NCBI GenBank assembly: GCA_039720395.1
Contig: CM077834.1
Location: forward strand, 1,984,001 to 2,048,000
DNA from: Liquidambar formosana
Taxonomy: Eukaryota; Streptophyta; Magnoliopsida; Saxifragales; Altingiaceae
DNA: 64,000 nucleotides
Direction of reading: 5' to 3'
Part shown: one piece after another, positions 24,205-36,226 of the stretch
Layout of the letters: every line of letters starts with the position of its first letter
How positions within the stretch are numbered: position 1 is the stretch's first letter
The notes under the pieces: model-generated
What the model saw: the letters and a program-made list of their open reading frames with translations, nothing else
Databases searched by the model: none
What the model was told of the DNA's origin: nothing
Translations under genes and position numbers: made by a program

Positions 24205-26195
24205 GTTTAATATACGTTAGATGTAGGCACACGTGCATTGCACGTGGTTATTTTTTAATAATATATGAAATATAAATGAAAATAATTTTTAAAGAATTAG
24301 ATATTAATATCGGTTTGGTTAAATTTTTACTTCTAATGAAACTTATAGTAAGTAATATAACTAATTTGAAAAATTTTAAGTTAGTCACAAATACATTTAG
24401 AATATAATAATTCCCAATAATATATAGTAACATAATATTATATTGATTAACCACAAAATTTCAACAATTTGAAATGAAAATTTAAATAAATAAAAATTAA
24501 TCATTATTGAAGATATGTGTTGTCACCAATTTACAAAAAAATTGTTGCTTAATAAGTTAAATGTATTATATTTTGGTAATTGATGAGTTCGAGTAAAATA
24601 AAGGGTAAATTGCAGAAACCCCCCCCCCCCCTAAGTATGGGAAGGTTAGCAGATAACCCCTTATATTTTAATTTTGTCAATATGCCTCCTAGTTCAATTG
24701 GAAGACAAAACTAATCATCGATGGTCACCCAATTGGACATGATTTTGGCGATGGTTCCAACGATTTTGGGCAACACGAGTCTGTTAATGGTATCACATCC
24801 ATAATCACGTGACTAATTTTCGTCAATTTTCATTAACGGCGAGTGATGGTGAGGCACATTGCCAAAAATTAAAACATAAGAGAGGCACATTGACAAAATT
24901 AAAACATAAAAGGGGTTATCTGCTGACCCCCATACTTCAAGGGGGTTTTCTGCAATTTACCCTAAAATAAAATAGAATAAGTAAGCTCTTTGCACAAATC
25001 AAAGTAACATTGATGAATTTCGTAAGTATATCATAATCATGAAATGATCATTATACATGTTTTGGAGAAAAACAATGAATATAAACTTACCAAATTCTAA
25101 CCTCTAACTATTGAAAACTAGTAAATCTTGCTATTACCTTTAAAGTTTTGATGGAGAAACATCCATTCACAATGAAAAAGTTAAAGAATGACCCTGCATA
25201 GAACTCTAATGAAATACAATAGTAGTTGTCATCTATTCAACTACAATCTATACTACCTATAAAAAGCTGAATATGAGAAAAACTTTTGATTGACTAATAT
25301 ACCCTTATTTTAAATTTTAAATACACAACTATCCTTCTGCACCCTTTTAATCTTATTGTAGTTGAATAGATGATAACTACTATTGTAGTAAAGTTTATAT
25401 AGGAGACATCTATACTCTTATAATTAACTTATATAGGAAACATTTCTCTTTGTATTTCATTAGAGTTCTATGCAAAGTCATTCTTTAACTTTTTCATTAT
25501 GAATGAATGTTTCTCCATCAAAATTTTAAAGAAAATAGCAAGATTTATTGGTTTTCAATCGTTAAAGGTTAGAATTTGGTAAGCTTGAATTCATTGTTTT
25601 ACTCGATAACATGTATGATGATCATTTTATAATTATGATATACTTACGAAATTCATCAATGTTACTTTGATTTGTGCAAATAGCTTACTTATTTTATTTT
25701 ATTTTACTCGAACTCACCAATTACCAAAATATAATACCTTCAACTTATTAAGTAACGGCATTTTTGTAAATTGGTGACAACACATATCTCCAATAATGAT
25801 AAATTTTTTTTATTTAAATTGTCATTTCAAATTGTTGAAGTTTTGTGGATAATCAATATAATATTGTATTACTATATATTATTGAGAATTATTATATTAT
25901 AAATTTATTTATGACTAACTTAAGAATTTTCAAATTAGTTATACTACTCACTATAAGTTTCATTTAGAAGTAAAAATCTAACCAAATCGATATTAATATC
26001 TAATTCTTTAAAAATTATTCTTTCATTTATATTTCATATTATTGAAAAATATTTATATGCAACGCACATGTGCCTACATCTAATAAGATTAAAAGGGTGC
26101 AAAAGGATAGTTGTGTATTTAAAATTCAAAATAAAGGTATATTAGTCAATCAAAAGTTTTTCTCACACTCAGCTTTTTATAGGTAGTATAGATAT
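24205..26195. repeat. Composite inverted repeat with Helitron-like ends
   Basis: The left arm (24205-25249, including a 360-bp inserted MULE) is the reverse complement of 25353-26100, with many small differences. The loop, 25249-25352, starts TCTATACTACCTATAAAAAG and has its own inverted partner at 26090-26195. So 25249-26195 is a unit bounded by inverted repeats of about 103 bp, and the left arm is an inverted partial copy lacking that end. The internal hairpin CACGTGCATTGCACGTG (about 24230-24247) and the TCTATACTACC ends resemble plant Helitrons, but inverted repeats at both ends are not Helitron-like. No protein is encoded. The class is unresolved. Confidence 0.6.
24603..24962. mobile_element. 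Short Mutator-like element (TIR-MULE/MITE)
   Basis: A 360-bp element with long imperfect terminal inverted repeats of about 85 bp, beginning GGGTAAATTGCAGAAA on each side, and a perfect 9-bp duplication TAAAATAAA at 24594-24602 and 24963-24971. The opposite arm of the surrounding inverted repeat (25685-25710 on the complement) has the unfilled site with a single TAAAATAAA, which confirms both boundaries. There is no coding capacity. Confidence 0.93.
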
Positions 26196-28535
26196 AAATA
26201 TAGATATAGATAGATAGATATAAATTATTTTGTATTATTTAACAATCAAAACTACTAAATTTAACATGTTAATTTAACTTACTTATAATTAGGAAGTGCT
26301 TTAACTAATAATAAAAATGAGCTGTGTAGGAAGTAGGACCATGAAATCATGTTTAAAAATAAGGGTGGTTATTGTCACCCCTAATTTTATTTGCACCCCC
26401 ATTTATTTTAATTTATCAAGATTTTATAAAAAATATAAAAAGTTTTTAAATCTGCATCACATACCCTCCCCCACCTCAATGACTCAATCCCCTCCCCGGC
26501 CACCTCTCCAAAAACCAGGGGAGAAAAAAGAGGGAAAAAATTTGCATTCGTTTTGGCAAGCCTAGAATTGGGACAAACAAACTTATAGTGCAACAACCAC
26601 GAATGTGCAAAACTGTTGCATCACATACATTACTGCACGGTTCCCTTGCAGTTTTGAGCCTAATAGATTAGCGCAACTGTTTCAGTTTTTTTCTCGAACG
26701 AAATCATGAGTATTTAAAATTTTGACCCTACCAATTTTTATTTAACCTCTCAAAAAATTTTATTTTGACCCTCTATATGCTTTTTTGACCCAAAAAAGTG
26801 ATGAGTTTGACTATCTTATTTATTATAATCATTTTTATATTCTGTTAGAGAACAAAATCCCAATACGATCCGTAACTGAGGAAATTTTTTTTTTATCAAA
26901 ATATTTATCATTAATCTTGAGTCTTGAGTCTTGAGTCTTAACCTTGCAAAACTACTGTTCTGGCTCCACCATGCAGGCCTTGAATTTACACCGGTAGATT
27001 TTGAGTTTCCAAAATATATGTTTGATCTTGCAGTTTTAAGGCAATCTTAAAATCGGATGGTTTTGAACTCTTCCAATCATCTACGAGGAATTTTCTACCT
27101 TAGGTGTGACATCGAGGATCAATCCAAAGGACAGAAGACTTTACCAAGAAAACCTGTCCGCGTTTGCTTTGCCCTAAATTCTTTGGTTTAAGGTCCACAA
27201 TGGACCTCCGTCAGCTTCCACAAAATTATTGATTCAAGCCAGTCCCATAGAAATTGAAGATGGATCATGTACCGATTTGAAAAGATGGGATACTTGGATT
27301 CTACAACTTGTTAGTCCAACAGTTAGGATGGATGAAAGGGCCGTATGCCGTGGTCGTCTTTTTATTATTATTATTATTATTTTTTTTGTCAATAGGGATA
27401 TTCTAACCTATCTTGACTAATCCCTAAAATACGAGTAATATGGGTTAGCGCACATGATAAACCTGATTAGTGGTTAACCCCAAAAGAGAACTGAGAAGTT
27501 GAATCCCTGACCTTCTATTTCTTGAGGTGTAAGTCTAAGAAATCATTGATCCACCTCTTGAGGTTGATGCCAAAGTCTTTCAAATCTATATTTGTCGTAA
27601 AAATCTTTTGGTAAAAAAAGCAAATGCAAATTAAATGATAAATTTTAAAGCATGCTAAAATATGATGGTAGCTTTGTGAAAGGAGAATTTTTATGTGCAT
27701 GAGCAGTGAGCACAACATTTTCCACTTAAAAATGAAAAACCACCACTAATTGGGGCTGTAGTATTGAGATCTCACCATATTGCCTTAATAAATTAAGAAT
27801 CAAGCCATTTATCGAAATCCTGAAATCTTTGCGCAACAAAGTGGATGAATCCAATTTCTAGTGGACATCAAGTGACTTATATATGGAAGAAATAAATTTT
27901 AGAATAAGAAATTTCAGTAAAATGATAATTTTATTAAATTCAAGATGAAAAAAATAATAATAATAATAAGAATAAGAATTCATCATTGAAAGGATGATTT
28001 CGTGCATATGGTTCGGTCTTACTCCTTGACTTTGAGGGAACAATAGCCTGACAAATGGTTCGGTCAGATTCGGATGCCTAGTTAGTTTAGGCACCAAATA
28101 GAACCCATCATTGATTTGTTGAGATATTGATAAGGTGAATACCCAGTCTATTCAATGCTAGGCATAATGAGTATAAGGACCTCAAAAAAATAAATAAATA
28201 AATAAATAAAAATAATCTATATTCGTCCTATGAACTTTAAGGTGTATGAAGTTTCATATTTGATTTCTTCCCAACCATATTGAGCTACGTACATGTGTGG
28301 TTCTCACGCTCTTAAACAATTTTTATCAACAGTCCGGGAATTAATGCCATAAAACGTTAATAGAGCATGAAATATTCAACCAGCCATTCCACATCAAGGC
28401 ATTTTTTAAAAAGATTGTTTCGTGTGGATATTTTCTAAAAGTTGGACTATTATAAATGCCATTTAAAACAAAACTAAAAATAAAAACAAGAAAAAAAAAG
28501 GAATAAGACATAGAATCAAAAGCATAATCAAGAAG
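26196..28535. other. Intergenic sequence with repeat remnants
   Basis: No supported gene. It contains AT-rich GATA-type simple sequence (26190-26225), a short CTTGAGT-type tandem repeat (about 26917-26940), a fragment around 26730-26800 resembling generic transposon debris, and an RLP-flank-like copy at 27100-27330. Confidence 0.5.
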
Positions 28536-28547
28536 TGTATTCTTTAT

Positions 28548-28766
28548 ACCAAGGGAGTTAGTCCAATTGGTAGGTGGGGAGCCCCTCTATTCTATCAACC
28601 TGGGTTCGATTCCTCTGGGTAGCACTTCAGAAATTAATTCTTAAATGCACCAGGCCGATGTGGGGGAATGCGCCCTTAAGATCACTCGATGAGGGATTTA
28701 GTCGAGGTGCGTGCAAATTGGCCCGGACACTCTGACCGTCAAACAAATAATAATTAAAAAAAAAAT
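28548..28766 (+). mobile_element. tRNA-derived SINE with target-site duplications
   Basis: The 5' end resembles a tRNA: an A-box-like TTAGTCCAATTGG (about 28558) and the B-box GGTTCGATTCC (about 28609). A non-tRNA body ends with TAGTCGAGGTGCGTGC and CCCGGACAC, then an A-rich tail. The 12-bp direct repeat TGTATTCTTTAT flanks it at 28536-28547 and 28767-28778. This is the standard form of a retroposed RNA polymerase III SINE, and it encodes no protein. Confidence 0.9.
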
Positions 28767-28778
28767 GTATTCTTTATT

Positions 28779-29450
28779 GAGCACTGTGTTGCTAGAAATA
28801 TATGTTTACTAAAGTTTAATCGATCATGCTCAATTTTTTTTGAATTTTTTTTTTATGACATTTATATTATTGACACAGAACTAGGAGGCTCAAGCCTAAT
28901 TAAGTACAGTAGCGGGGGGATTTTACCTTAAGCACATCTATAAACAAAAAGTTCAAAATTTCTCTAGGGCATTGGTGAAAATTAAAAGCACAAAATTATA
29001 AGACAACTTTCTTCCCATGTTGACTACCTTGTATGTGCATCCATTTGCTTGCATAAATCGGTGCCCTATCCTTATCTCACTCTCCCCCATGATCTTTACA
29101 ATTCAGTAAGGACCTTCAACAAATTACAATATTATCAAATATTATCAAAGTTATCGGATAGCTAGAATCATATTGAGCACTGTTTCAAACTGAATTTTAA
29201 TCTCCAAGCGGCGGATATCCACCTCCCAGGGTAGTTGTAATTTGTAAGGCCATCATATCACAAACTCATGAACCAAGACCTAGTAATAGTATCCTATATA
29301 GAAGGCAGACATCTACCTATTACAAGTTCATGCACAAACAAGTTTATAATGCCATAATTATCATGAAAGGGATAGGATATACTACAACAAAATTAATAAT
29401 GTGAAAACCAATTGCATCGATCACTTACCGAAGAACGCCACTTGAAATCT
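28779..29450. other. Intergenic sequence downstream of the dead RLP
   Basis: AT-rich, with no open frame of interest. It lies 3' of the RLP pseudogene, which is on the minus strand. Confidence 0.5.
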
Positions 29451-32400
29451 CTAGTTTCTTCTGTCTCCATGTTTGCGTGGAGTATTGATTCTCTGTTTCG
29501 CCTTTTTATGAGATTTTCTCTCAGCCATCATTACAAACCATTTAGGTTTTCCGATTAAGAACATAAGACATCCCATTACCATTCCACATCCATACCTGAT
29601 TGCCACAGCTTTCCATCTAAATCCTCGATCTTCCAAACACTTCATCTTCTTCGTGGAATATCAACGGTGGTGGATGTGGTGCTTCATCACCACCGCATTT
29701 CCTCAACAATGGAGATCCACACAATCCTAAGTTCCCACTGTACGAATCATTTTCAAACGTTTTAAACTATTTGCCTTGAGGAATGGGTCCCACAAGATGG
29801 TTTTGCGAAAGGTTTAAGAATGCAAGAAATGTCAGACTCGTCAATTGCCCTGAAGAGAGGTCCAACGATTCAAGATTTTTTAAATTCCCCAGCAATGATG
29901 GAATATGACCAATGAAGTTGTTGTGAGAAAAATTAAGCACTCGTAGTGAATAAAACATACCAATAGAGTTTGGAATCTCTCCTAGGAATCTGTTGTTTGA
30001 CAAATCAATGGTTGTGTATATGGTTAGGATTTTCTCTAATTCGATCTCAAATCCATTAATCATTAACTTCATGGAATCTTGATAGTAAAAGTCCCCCATA
30101 TATTTCAGTCCAATCTTATATTCATTGGCATTCATCATAGCTTTCAAACTTTCGAAGTATGTTGTTGGCAAAAGGCCAATGAACCCATTGTAAGAGACAT
30201 CGAAAATTCGCAACTTGAGAAAGGAATGTTTTTCCCTGGAATCCCATGTAGCACCATGGAATCTATTGGATCGTAAGATAAGAACCTACAAATCTGGGAG
30301 AGTTTCCAACCAATAGGGAAATGTATCATTTATCTTGTTGTTTCCAAGGTTTAGGACTTCCAAGTTTCTACAATTGATTATAGATTGTGGTACCAGCCCT
30401 TGCAACTGATTGCCATTAAAGTTGATACTTCTCAAGTTATTTTCCTCTGGAAACATTCCAGGGATGGTGCCATAAAAGCTATTCATTCGCAGATCCAACA
30501 CTGAGAGATTATTGCTGAAGTTTCCCGAACATTCTGGAAGTATACCACTCAAGCTGTTGTTTGATAAATCGAGAACTTTAAGGGAAATTGAGTTACAAAT
30601 CGAGGAAGGAATATTTCCTATGAATTTATTGTTTGAGGCAAAAAAGACATTTGTAGAGGGTGGTGGAACTGGAAGTGGTCCTTCAAACAAGTTAGAATGA
30701 AGGTTAAGACAAAAAAGATACTTCCATGGAAGAAGCACTACACCTCTCATAAAGTTAGAAGAAAGATCCAGAGCCTCCAATGAATCCTTCCCCATGCCCT
30801 AACCCAATTTGGAATTTGGCCATGAATGTTGTTGTTAGAAAGTACTAGCGAATTCAAATTCTCTTGAGTTCTTAAGAAATTTGGGAATTCGCTTAAGTTA
30901 CAGGAACATAATCTCAAGGAAAATAATTGGGGAAAGGAAGAGTTAGCAATATTGCTGTCGATGATCACTGATAGACTATTATAGGAAAGTTCAAGAATCG
31001 ACAAATATTTCAGCTTTAAAAACTTGTCTAACTCTACGATCCCACTCAGATTATTTGACATGAGTATGAGAAGAGTGAGATTCATGAGTTGAAAAAGAGA
31101 CCTCAGCAATGGACTATGTAGCTCATTATCATCTAATGCGACATGCTGTAACGATTTATATTGAAATTCATGAATATGACCACTGAGCTGGTTTTTTCCA
31201 AGGTCTAAGTACATCAATGAAGGTAGAATGAACACCCAAAATGGAATTGTCCCATTGAGTGAGTTATTATATAAGTCGAGCTTATTTAGATTTGGAAATA
31301 CCCTTTGGGAAGGAATGGGACCCACTTGCCGATTACTATTAAGGTCTAGAATACTAAGCTTTAACAAGTTTAACAATGATGATGGGATGTGGCTAATGAA
31401 ATTGTTATGCGAGAGGTCCAAATGAGTGACTTGTGTTAGGTTACCGAGAGATGATGGAATAGACCCAAAGAAGTTATATGACGAGAGATCCAAATAATTC
31501 AAGGATTGTAAATTACCGATTGAATTGGGTACTGTTCGAGAGAAATTGCAAGCTGAGAGATCCAAATAATTCAAGGACTGTAGATTGCTGATCAAATCGG
31601 ATACATCTCCTAAGAAATTTGCGTTAGAAAGATCCAAATAATTCAAGGACTTTAGATTGCCAATCGAATCGAGTACTTCTCCTGAAAAACTTGCGCGAGA
31701 GAGATCCAAATAATTCAAGGACTGTAGTTTGCCGATCAAGTGGGTACTTCTCCTGATAAACTCGTGCGAGAGAGATCCAAATAATCCAAGGACTGTACAT
31801 TGCCGATCGAGTCCAGTATTTCTTTTGACAAACTCGTGCAAGAGAGATCCAAGTAATTTAATGATTGTAGATTGCTGATAGAATTAGGTACTTCTCCCGA
31901 GAAACTTGTGTAAGAGAGATCCAAATAATTCAAGGATGGTGGATTGCTCCAATTAACCTTTGGAATAGGGATGGCCATAAAAACTAAAAAATCGGATCGA
32001 ACCTAACGGTTTTAGTCGGTTTTCTTCCACTAACTTGGTCGATTCGGTTTTATATTTAAGAATTTTTGTGTTTTCGGTTCGGTCCACAGTTCACTTACTT
32101 TTATTACCAAAACTGACCGAACCAAACCGGTATTTTAAGATAAATCTGCTTCTCCACTTTTGTGTTTGCATTCAAACATACAAAGTGAGGAAAAGTGAGG
32201 GAAATGCACGGTTTTCAAAAAAAAAGAAAAAAAAAAGGGAAAGAAAGCTGTAGAGGAAATCAAAAGCAAGTGGGGCCCAACGTCTATCAAAGCAAAATGA
32301 CTTTGCTTCTCCACCCCCACCCTCTTTGTCCTTTCCACCAAAAACTAGAAGCAAAATTGTTTCTCTCCTTTGCTCTCTTGACAATGGATGCCAGCCAGCC

Positions 32401-32558
32401 CTTGATAGATAAAGACGACGACAAAGCCATTTTCCACAACGCCATCTTCAACGCTCACGCTCTCAACGCCGTCTTCAACTGCTGTGATAAGCAACGGTAA
32501 TAGCTTCCACAACGCCGTTCAGGTACCTATTTCTCGATCATATATATATACACACACA

Positions 32559-32614
<56 letters not shown>

Positions 32615-33691
32615 TTTATGTATGGATTCATGAATGTATATTTGTAGGGAAGATCTAATTTCTAAGAGTTTTTTTTGTTCATCAAAGGAGAGTAATTGTT
32701 TTAGATTTCAATCCCCTTTAAACTGAAAAAACCGATGGAACCGCAGCGATTTTTATTCGGTCGGTGTGGTGTGATTTTCATTTTATGTCGGTCAGCTTCG
32801 GTTGACAAATTGGCAAAACCGACACCTTCGGTTCAGTGGCTACTACTCCCCAAATACTGACCGAACCGAACCGAACCGTGTCCAACCCTACTTTGGAAAA
32901 TAACCCATGAGATCTCTATTAAGGGATAACTCGAGTGCCTGTAGGTTTGGTTGGAAAAAAGTGTCATCTAGGAATTTCCCTTGCAATCCACAATTCCGTA
33001 GATTGAGAGATGTCAGAAAGGAGGACAGATTCTTGAAGGAACCAAGTTCAGCCAAAGACATGTTTACTCTATGGAGATTGAGTTGTCTTAATTCAATTAG
33101 GTTTTAAACTAAATTTTTCAGACTAAGGGTATCAAGTCTTAACAGGCTTTCCCTAGTGAAACTATTGTAATTGTAAGAGAGATCAAGTGAAACCGATTTC
33201 GATAGGTGGGAAATTTCTGATGGAATTTGGCCATAAAACAAAGAGGATGAGAGGCTGAGATGCGTCAAACTCGCGAACCAACTAAATTGAGATGAAATTT
33301 GGGAAGGGTAAAAGTTATTGAAGGCAAGGTTGAGGCTTTGAAGGTGAGTGAGAAGAAAAAGGCTACTGTTGGAACAGATGGTTCCTTGAAGCCAACTGCA
33401 ACTGAGGTCGTGGCCGACCACATAGCCCGTCACTCTATCGCACTTGACACCATCCCATGAGCAACAATCCATACCCTCATCCCGGTTGAGCATCTTTAAA
33501 TAAGAGTTAAGACAAAATTCATCTCCATAGAGATGAGAAGCAAATATATCAAATGAAAAGATGCTTTTGAAGTGAAGCAAGGCAAAGCTTTAGTCAAGAG
33601 GGCACAATTGGGTGGAAGAAGAGTTAGAAGATGAAGCTGAGGAACAATTAATCAGAAAATGCAAGAGAAAACTGAGGAGGTAGAGGCACAT
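29451..33691 (-). pseudogene. Dead LRR receptor-like protein, paralogue of the 6.0-9.8 kb gene
   Basis: From the ATG at 33691 the order of a Cf-9-type RLP is kept: signal peptide, N-terminal cap (DEGMDCCSWDGVKC), LRRs, island (YMGDFYYQDSMKL), C-terminal LRRs, membrane segment and basic tail ending at 29451. It is broken by stops at 33590-33592, 33104-33106, 30286-30288 and 29767-29769 (at three of which the intact paralogue has Gln), by frameshifts near 31740, 30790 and 29640, and by a hAT-like insertion at 31966-32890 in the codons around FPKVNWSN. Relative to the intact gene it also lacks about ten residues in a C-terminal LRR. It too has 24-residue LRR repeats after the insertion (about 31480-31960), but these are more diverged. 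Two separate genes are unlikely, because the fragments are collinear with the paralogue. Confidence 0.95.
31966..32890. mobile_element. hAT-like element inserted in the RLP pseudogene
   Basis: A 925-bp element with short imperfect ends (TAGGGATGGC against TAGGGTTGGA) and a perfect 8-bp duplication CTTTGGAA at 31958-31965 and 32891-32898. The outer 130-200 bp are rich in CGGTTCGGT-type repeats and their complement. The interior holds an AT microsatellite (about 32557-32608) and an unrelated segment (about 32195-32510) with a 101-codon frame that I do not recognise; it may be captured host sequence. There is no transposase. Confidence 0.92.
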
Positions 33692-33769
33692 CAACCACCT
33701 CCTCTTTCCTTCAAAGATACTGAGAATTAAAGACAAGATGTTTTTTTAGAGAGAATTTAAGTGGAGATT

Positions 33770-33800
33770 AGTACTTATAGATGCCCCAATGTCAACAAAA
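33770..33800 (-). promoter_or_regulatory. Relic promoter of the RLP pseudogene
   Basis: The minus strand has TATAAGTAC at 33770-33779 and TTGAC at 33791-33795, matching the block upstream of the intact RLP in order and spacing. A shared 'tagtgtaagtcttgc' follows on the plus strand. Confidence 0.45.
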
Positions 33801-34315
33801 AAATAGTGTAAGTCTTGCTGAGGTCTAGCCCATCCAATAAAAAGAGTAATGCAACTGTTTCGGTCTTCCGTAAACTAATAGTTAATGGATTCCAACTTTT
33901 TCCCTTTCATTTCATTTATGCGTCAAACGAGGAATGGAAATAGGGGACAAATGTGGGAGCCACGATAAGGAGTCTTTGACAAAAAGAGAAGGCAATGAGC
34001 AAATTGGAGACTCTGTGGGAACCATGAAGAAAGATGATCTAGGAATACAAGAGCTCTCATTGAGGACAGCCCATGCTTCCCATGACGGAATTTACTGAAT
34101 CTTTTTCATTCTTTGTTTTGCACTTTAATAATGATGGATTAATGTATTTAACAGGAAGAAAATTCTATTACAAAATGTGATCTGAGATTACCACAACCAC
34201 TTAGGATATAATAATTCATTTTTTAGTGTGGGTATTATAAAATTCTTCATTTAATAGAGCGCAAAATTACATCTTTCATATTGTATTTTGTTTTATAGTA
34301 CAACATAGTTTATAT

Positions 34316-34831
34316 CATAGTTATTAAACCCCGACCGGACCGACCGATCGGACAAGTGACCCGGTGCCTTGGCCGGTTCAATTCTTTAATTGGATTGTTT
34401 CTGCACTTGGACCGTCCTAACCCTGGATAAACTGGTTAAACCGACTGGTTTTTACTCCCCAAACAGAGCAAATCGGTCTAGTCGAACCAGTTAAGAGTGC
34501 ATGTGGCAAACAGGAACAGGCTTTAAAGGTTATTATTAAATTAAAATGCAGCTGAAGGAGTTTGAAACCACAACCAACAAGATAACATGAGACCCTTTAA
34601 CTACTTCACCAAGCCAGCTCTTTATGTCTAATATTACAATACATATTATTTAACTAGTTTGTCTCACTTACAAAATAAAACCAACTAAATATATTTAAAC
34701 TAATTATTATAAATTTTTATTATTATTTTAATTATAAGACCGGTCTGACCAGTGACCCAACGGTTGAACCAGTGACCCGGTGACCCAACGTCACAACTGG
34801 GTCAATGTCCGGTCCAGGTTTAATAACTATG
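34316..34831. mobile_element. hAT-like non-autonomous element
   Basis: A 516-bp element with the 15-bp terminal inverted repeat CATAGTTATTAAACC and a perfect 8-bp target duplication GTTTATAT at 34308-34315 and 34832-34839. The subterminal zones carry repeated ACCGG, GACCGG and GTGACCCGG motifs. The core is AT-rich and has no gene. Confidence 0.92.
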
Positions 34832-35263
34832 GTTTATATATGCAAATTGGCACAAAAGCATGCATGCACTCACACACTATCTTTATGCATTTTGTATGTA
34901 TGGATGTACTTGGTTTTTCAATTTTTTATCTTATACTTCCTCAACGTAATCTCAAAATTGGATGGTTTTGTACTCTTGGGGTTAGTTGGGTTATCAAAAT
35001 AAAAATTAAACAATTATGCTATATTTTACATAGTGTTAAAGGCATACGTCTATTACCTTCGTTGAAAAAATTTAAGAGAATGATGAAAAATGAGAGTGAA
35101 TATTCAAAATCATGGAATTTCATGAATTTTCAAAAACTGATTTTATAACATCAACTATAGTAGTGATGACTTCAACTTTTTTAATTAATTTCATTCAAGG
35201 TGATGGAAGTGTGTGTATGTTTTTTTTTTTTTTTTTGGTTGGTACAATAGGAGGGGTTCGAAC

Positions 35264-36226
35264 CAATGTTTTAAAAGCCGGACCAGACCACCCGGTTCAA
35301 CCGGTTAAACCGTCGACCGGTTAAGGTTCCAGTCCGGTTGCCTATCAAACCGTTTGAAACATAAAACCGTGAAAAATGAAGAAAACTATGAAACCCACCG
35401 GTTCAACCGGTGAACCAGTAAAACTGTTCGTGGGTTGGTCGAACCAGCCGTGTTTTCACATTAATCTATTCAAGGCTTAAAGAGCCAAAGCAAAAGAGAA
35501 AAACTCTAATTCCCGAATCGTCGCAAGGGTTGGGTTGTGCGAGACTGCGAGCGACTCTCTAGCTGTGCGACTTCTCCAGTTCTCCCTCTACCTCTCTTGC
35601 TTCCAAGCTATGGTTGTCCACTTGTCTTCATTCTTCAGACATGTTTTGATCTCGCCAAACCAAGCAGTTGGAACCATCAAGTTTGACGAAAACATAGTTT
35701 GTAACGTTTCCGATGGGGAGGGTAAGGGAAGAAGCTGCTGTTGCCTAGGTGGAAGCTATCATTGAAGAAGATGCCATTGCAAAGGTTATGGGCAGAGGAG
35801 AAGATGAAGATCAGTAGTAAGAGCTACCGCCGTGAGTCTGAGTTTCACTTCAAGAAATTAAGGAAATTCTCTCCTCTTTTACCTTTTGTATAAAAGAGTG
35901 AAGAGGTAAGAATGAGACAAAATTGATAAATGTGAGTAGGTGGTGAGAAAAGAAAAAGGTGTCAGGTGCTGCAAAAGTAAAAGTACGAAGACTGATAAGA
36001 AGTTGTGTGAAAAAGTTTTAGAGAATTTTTTTTTTATTTTTCTATTTATATATATTTTTTAGTTTATAGATTATAATTATATATTATATATTATATAAAA
36101 TATAAAATATTTATTACGTCATGATGACGTCACGGTTCAATTCCGATTTGACCCAACGGTTGAACCAGTGACCCTTAACCGAATGACTTTTCCTGTTTGA
36201 TTAATGGTCTAGGTTTTAAAACATTG
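35264..36226. mobile_element. hAT-like non-autonomous element
   Basis: A 963-bp element with the terminal inverted repeat CAATGTTTTAAAA and the 8-bp GTTCGAAC at 35256-35263 and 36227-36234. That octamer is its own reverse complement, so it could be part of the inverted repeat instead of a duplication; the analogous 34316-34831 element favours duplication. The subterminal regions are full of CCGGTTCAACCGGTT motifs. A mid-element stretch (35480-35880) has more balanced composition and a 76-codon frame that I do not recognise. Confidence 0.82.

Noticed and set aside
29451..33691. Reading the RLP fragments as several small separate LRR genes
   Set aside because: Fragments are collinear with the intact paralogue and are separated only by stops, frameshifts and a transposon.
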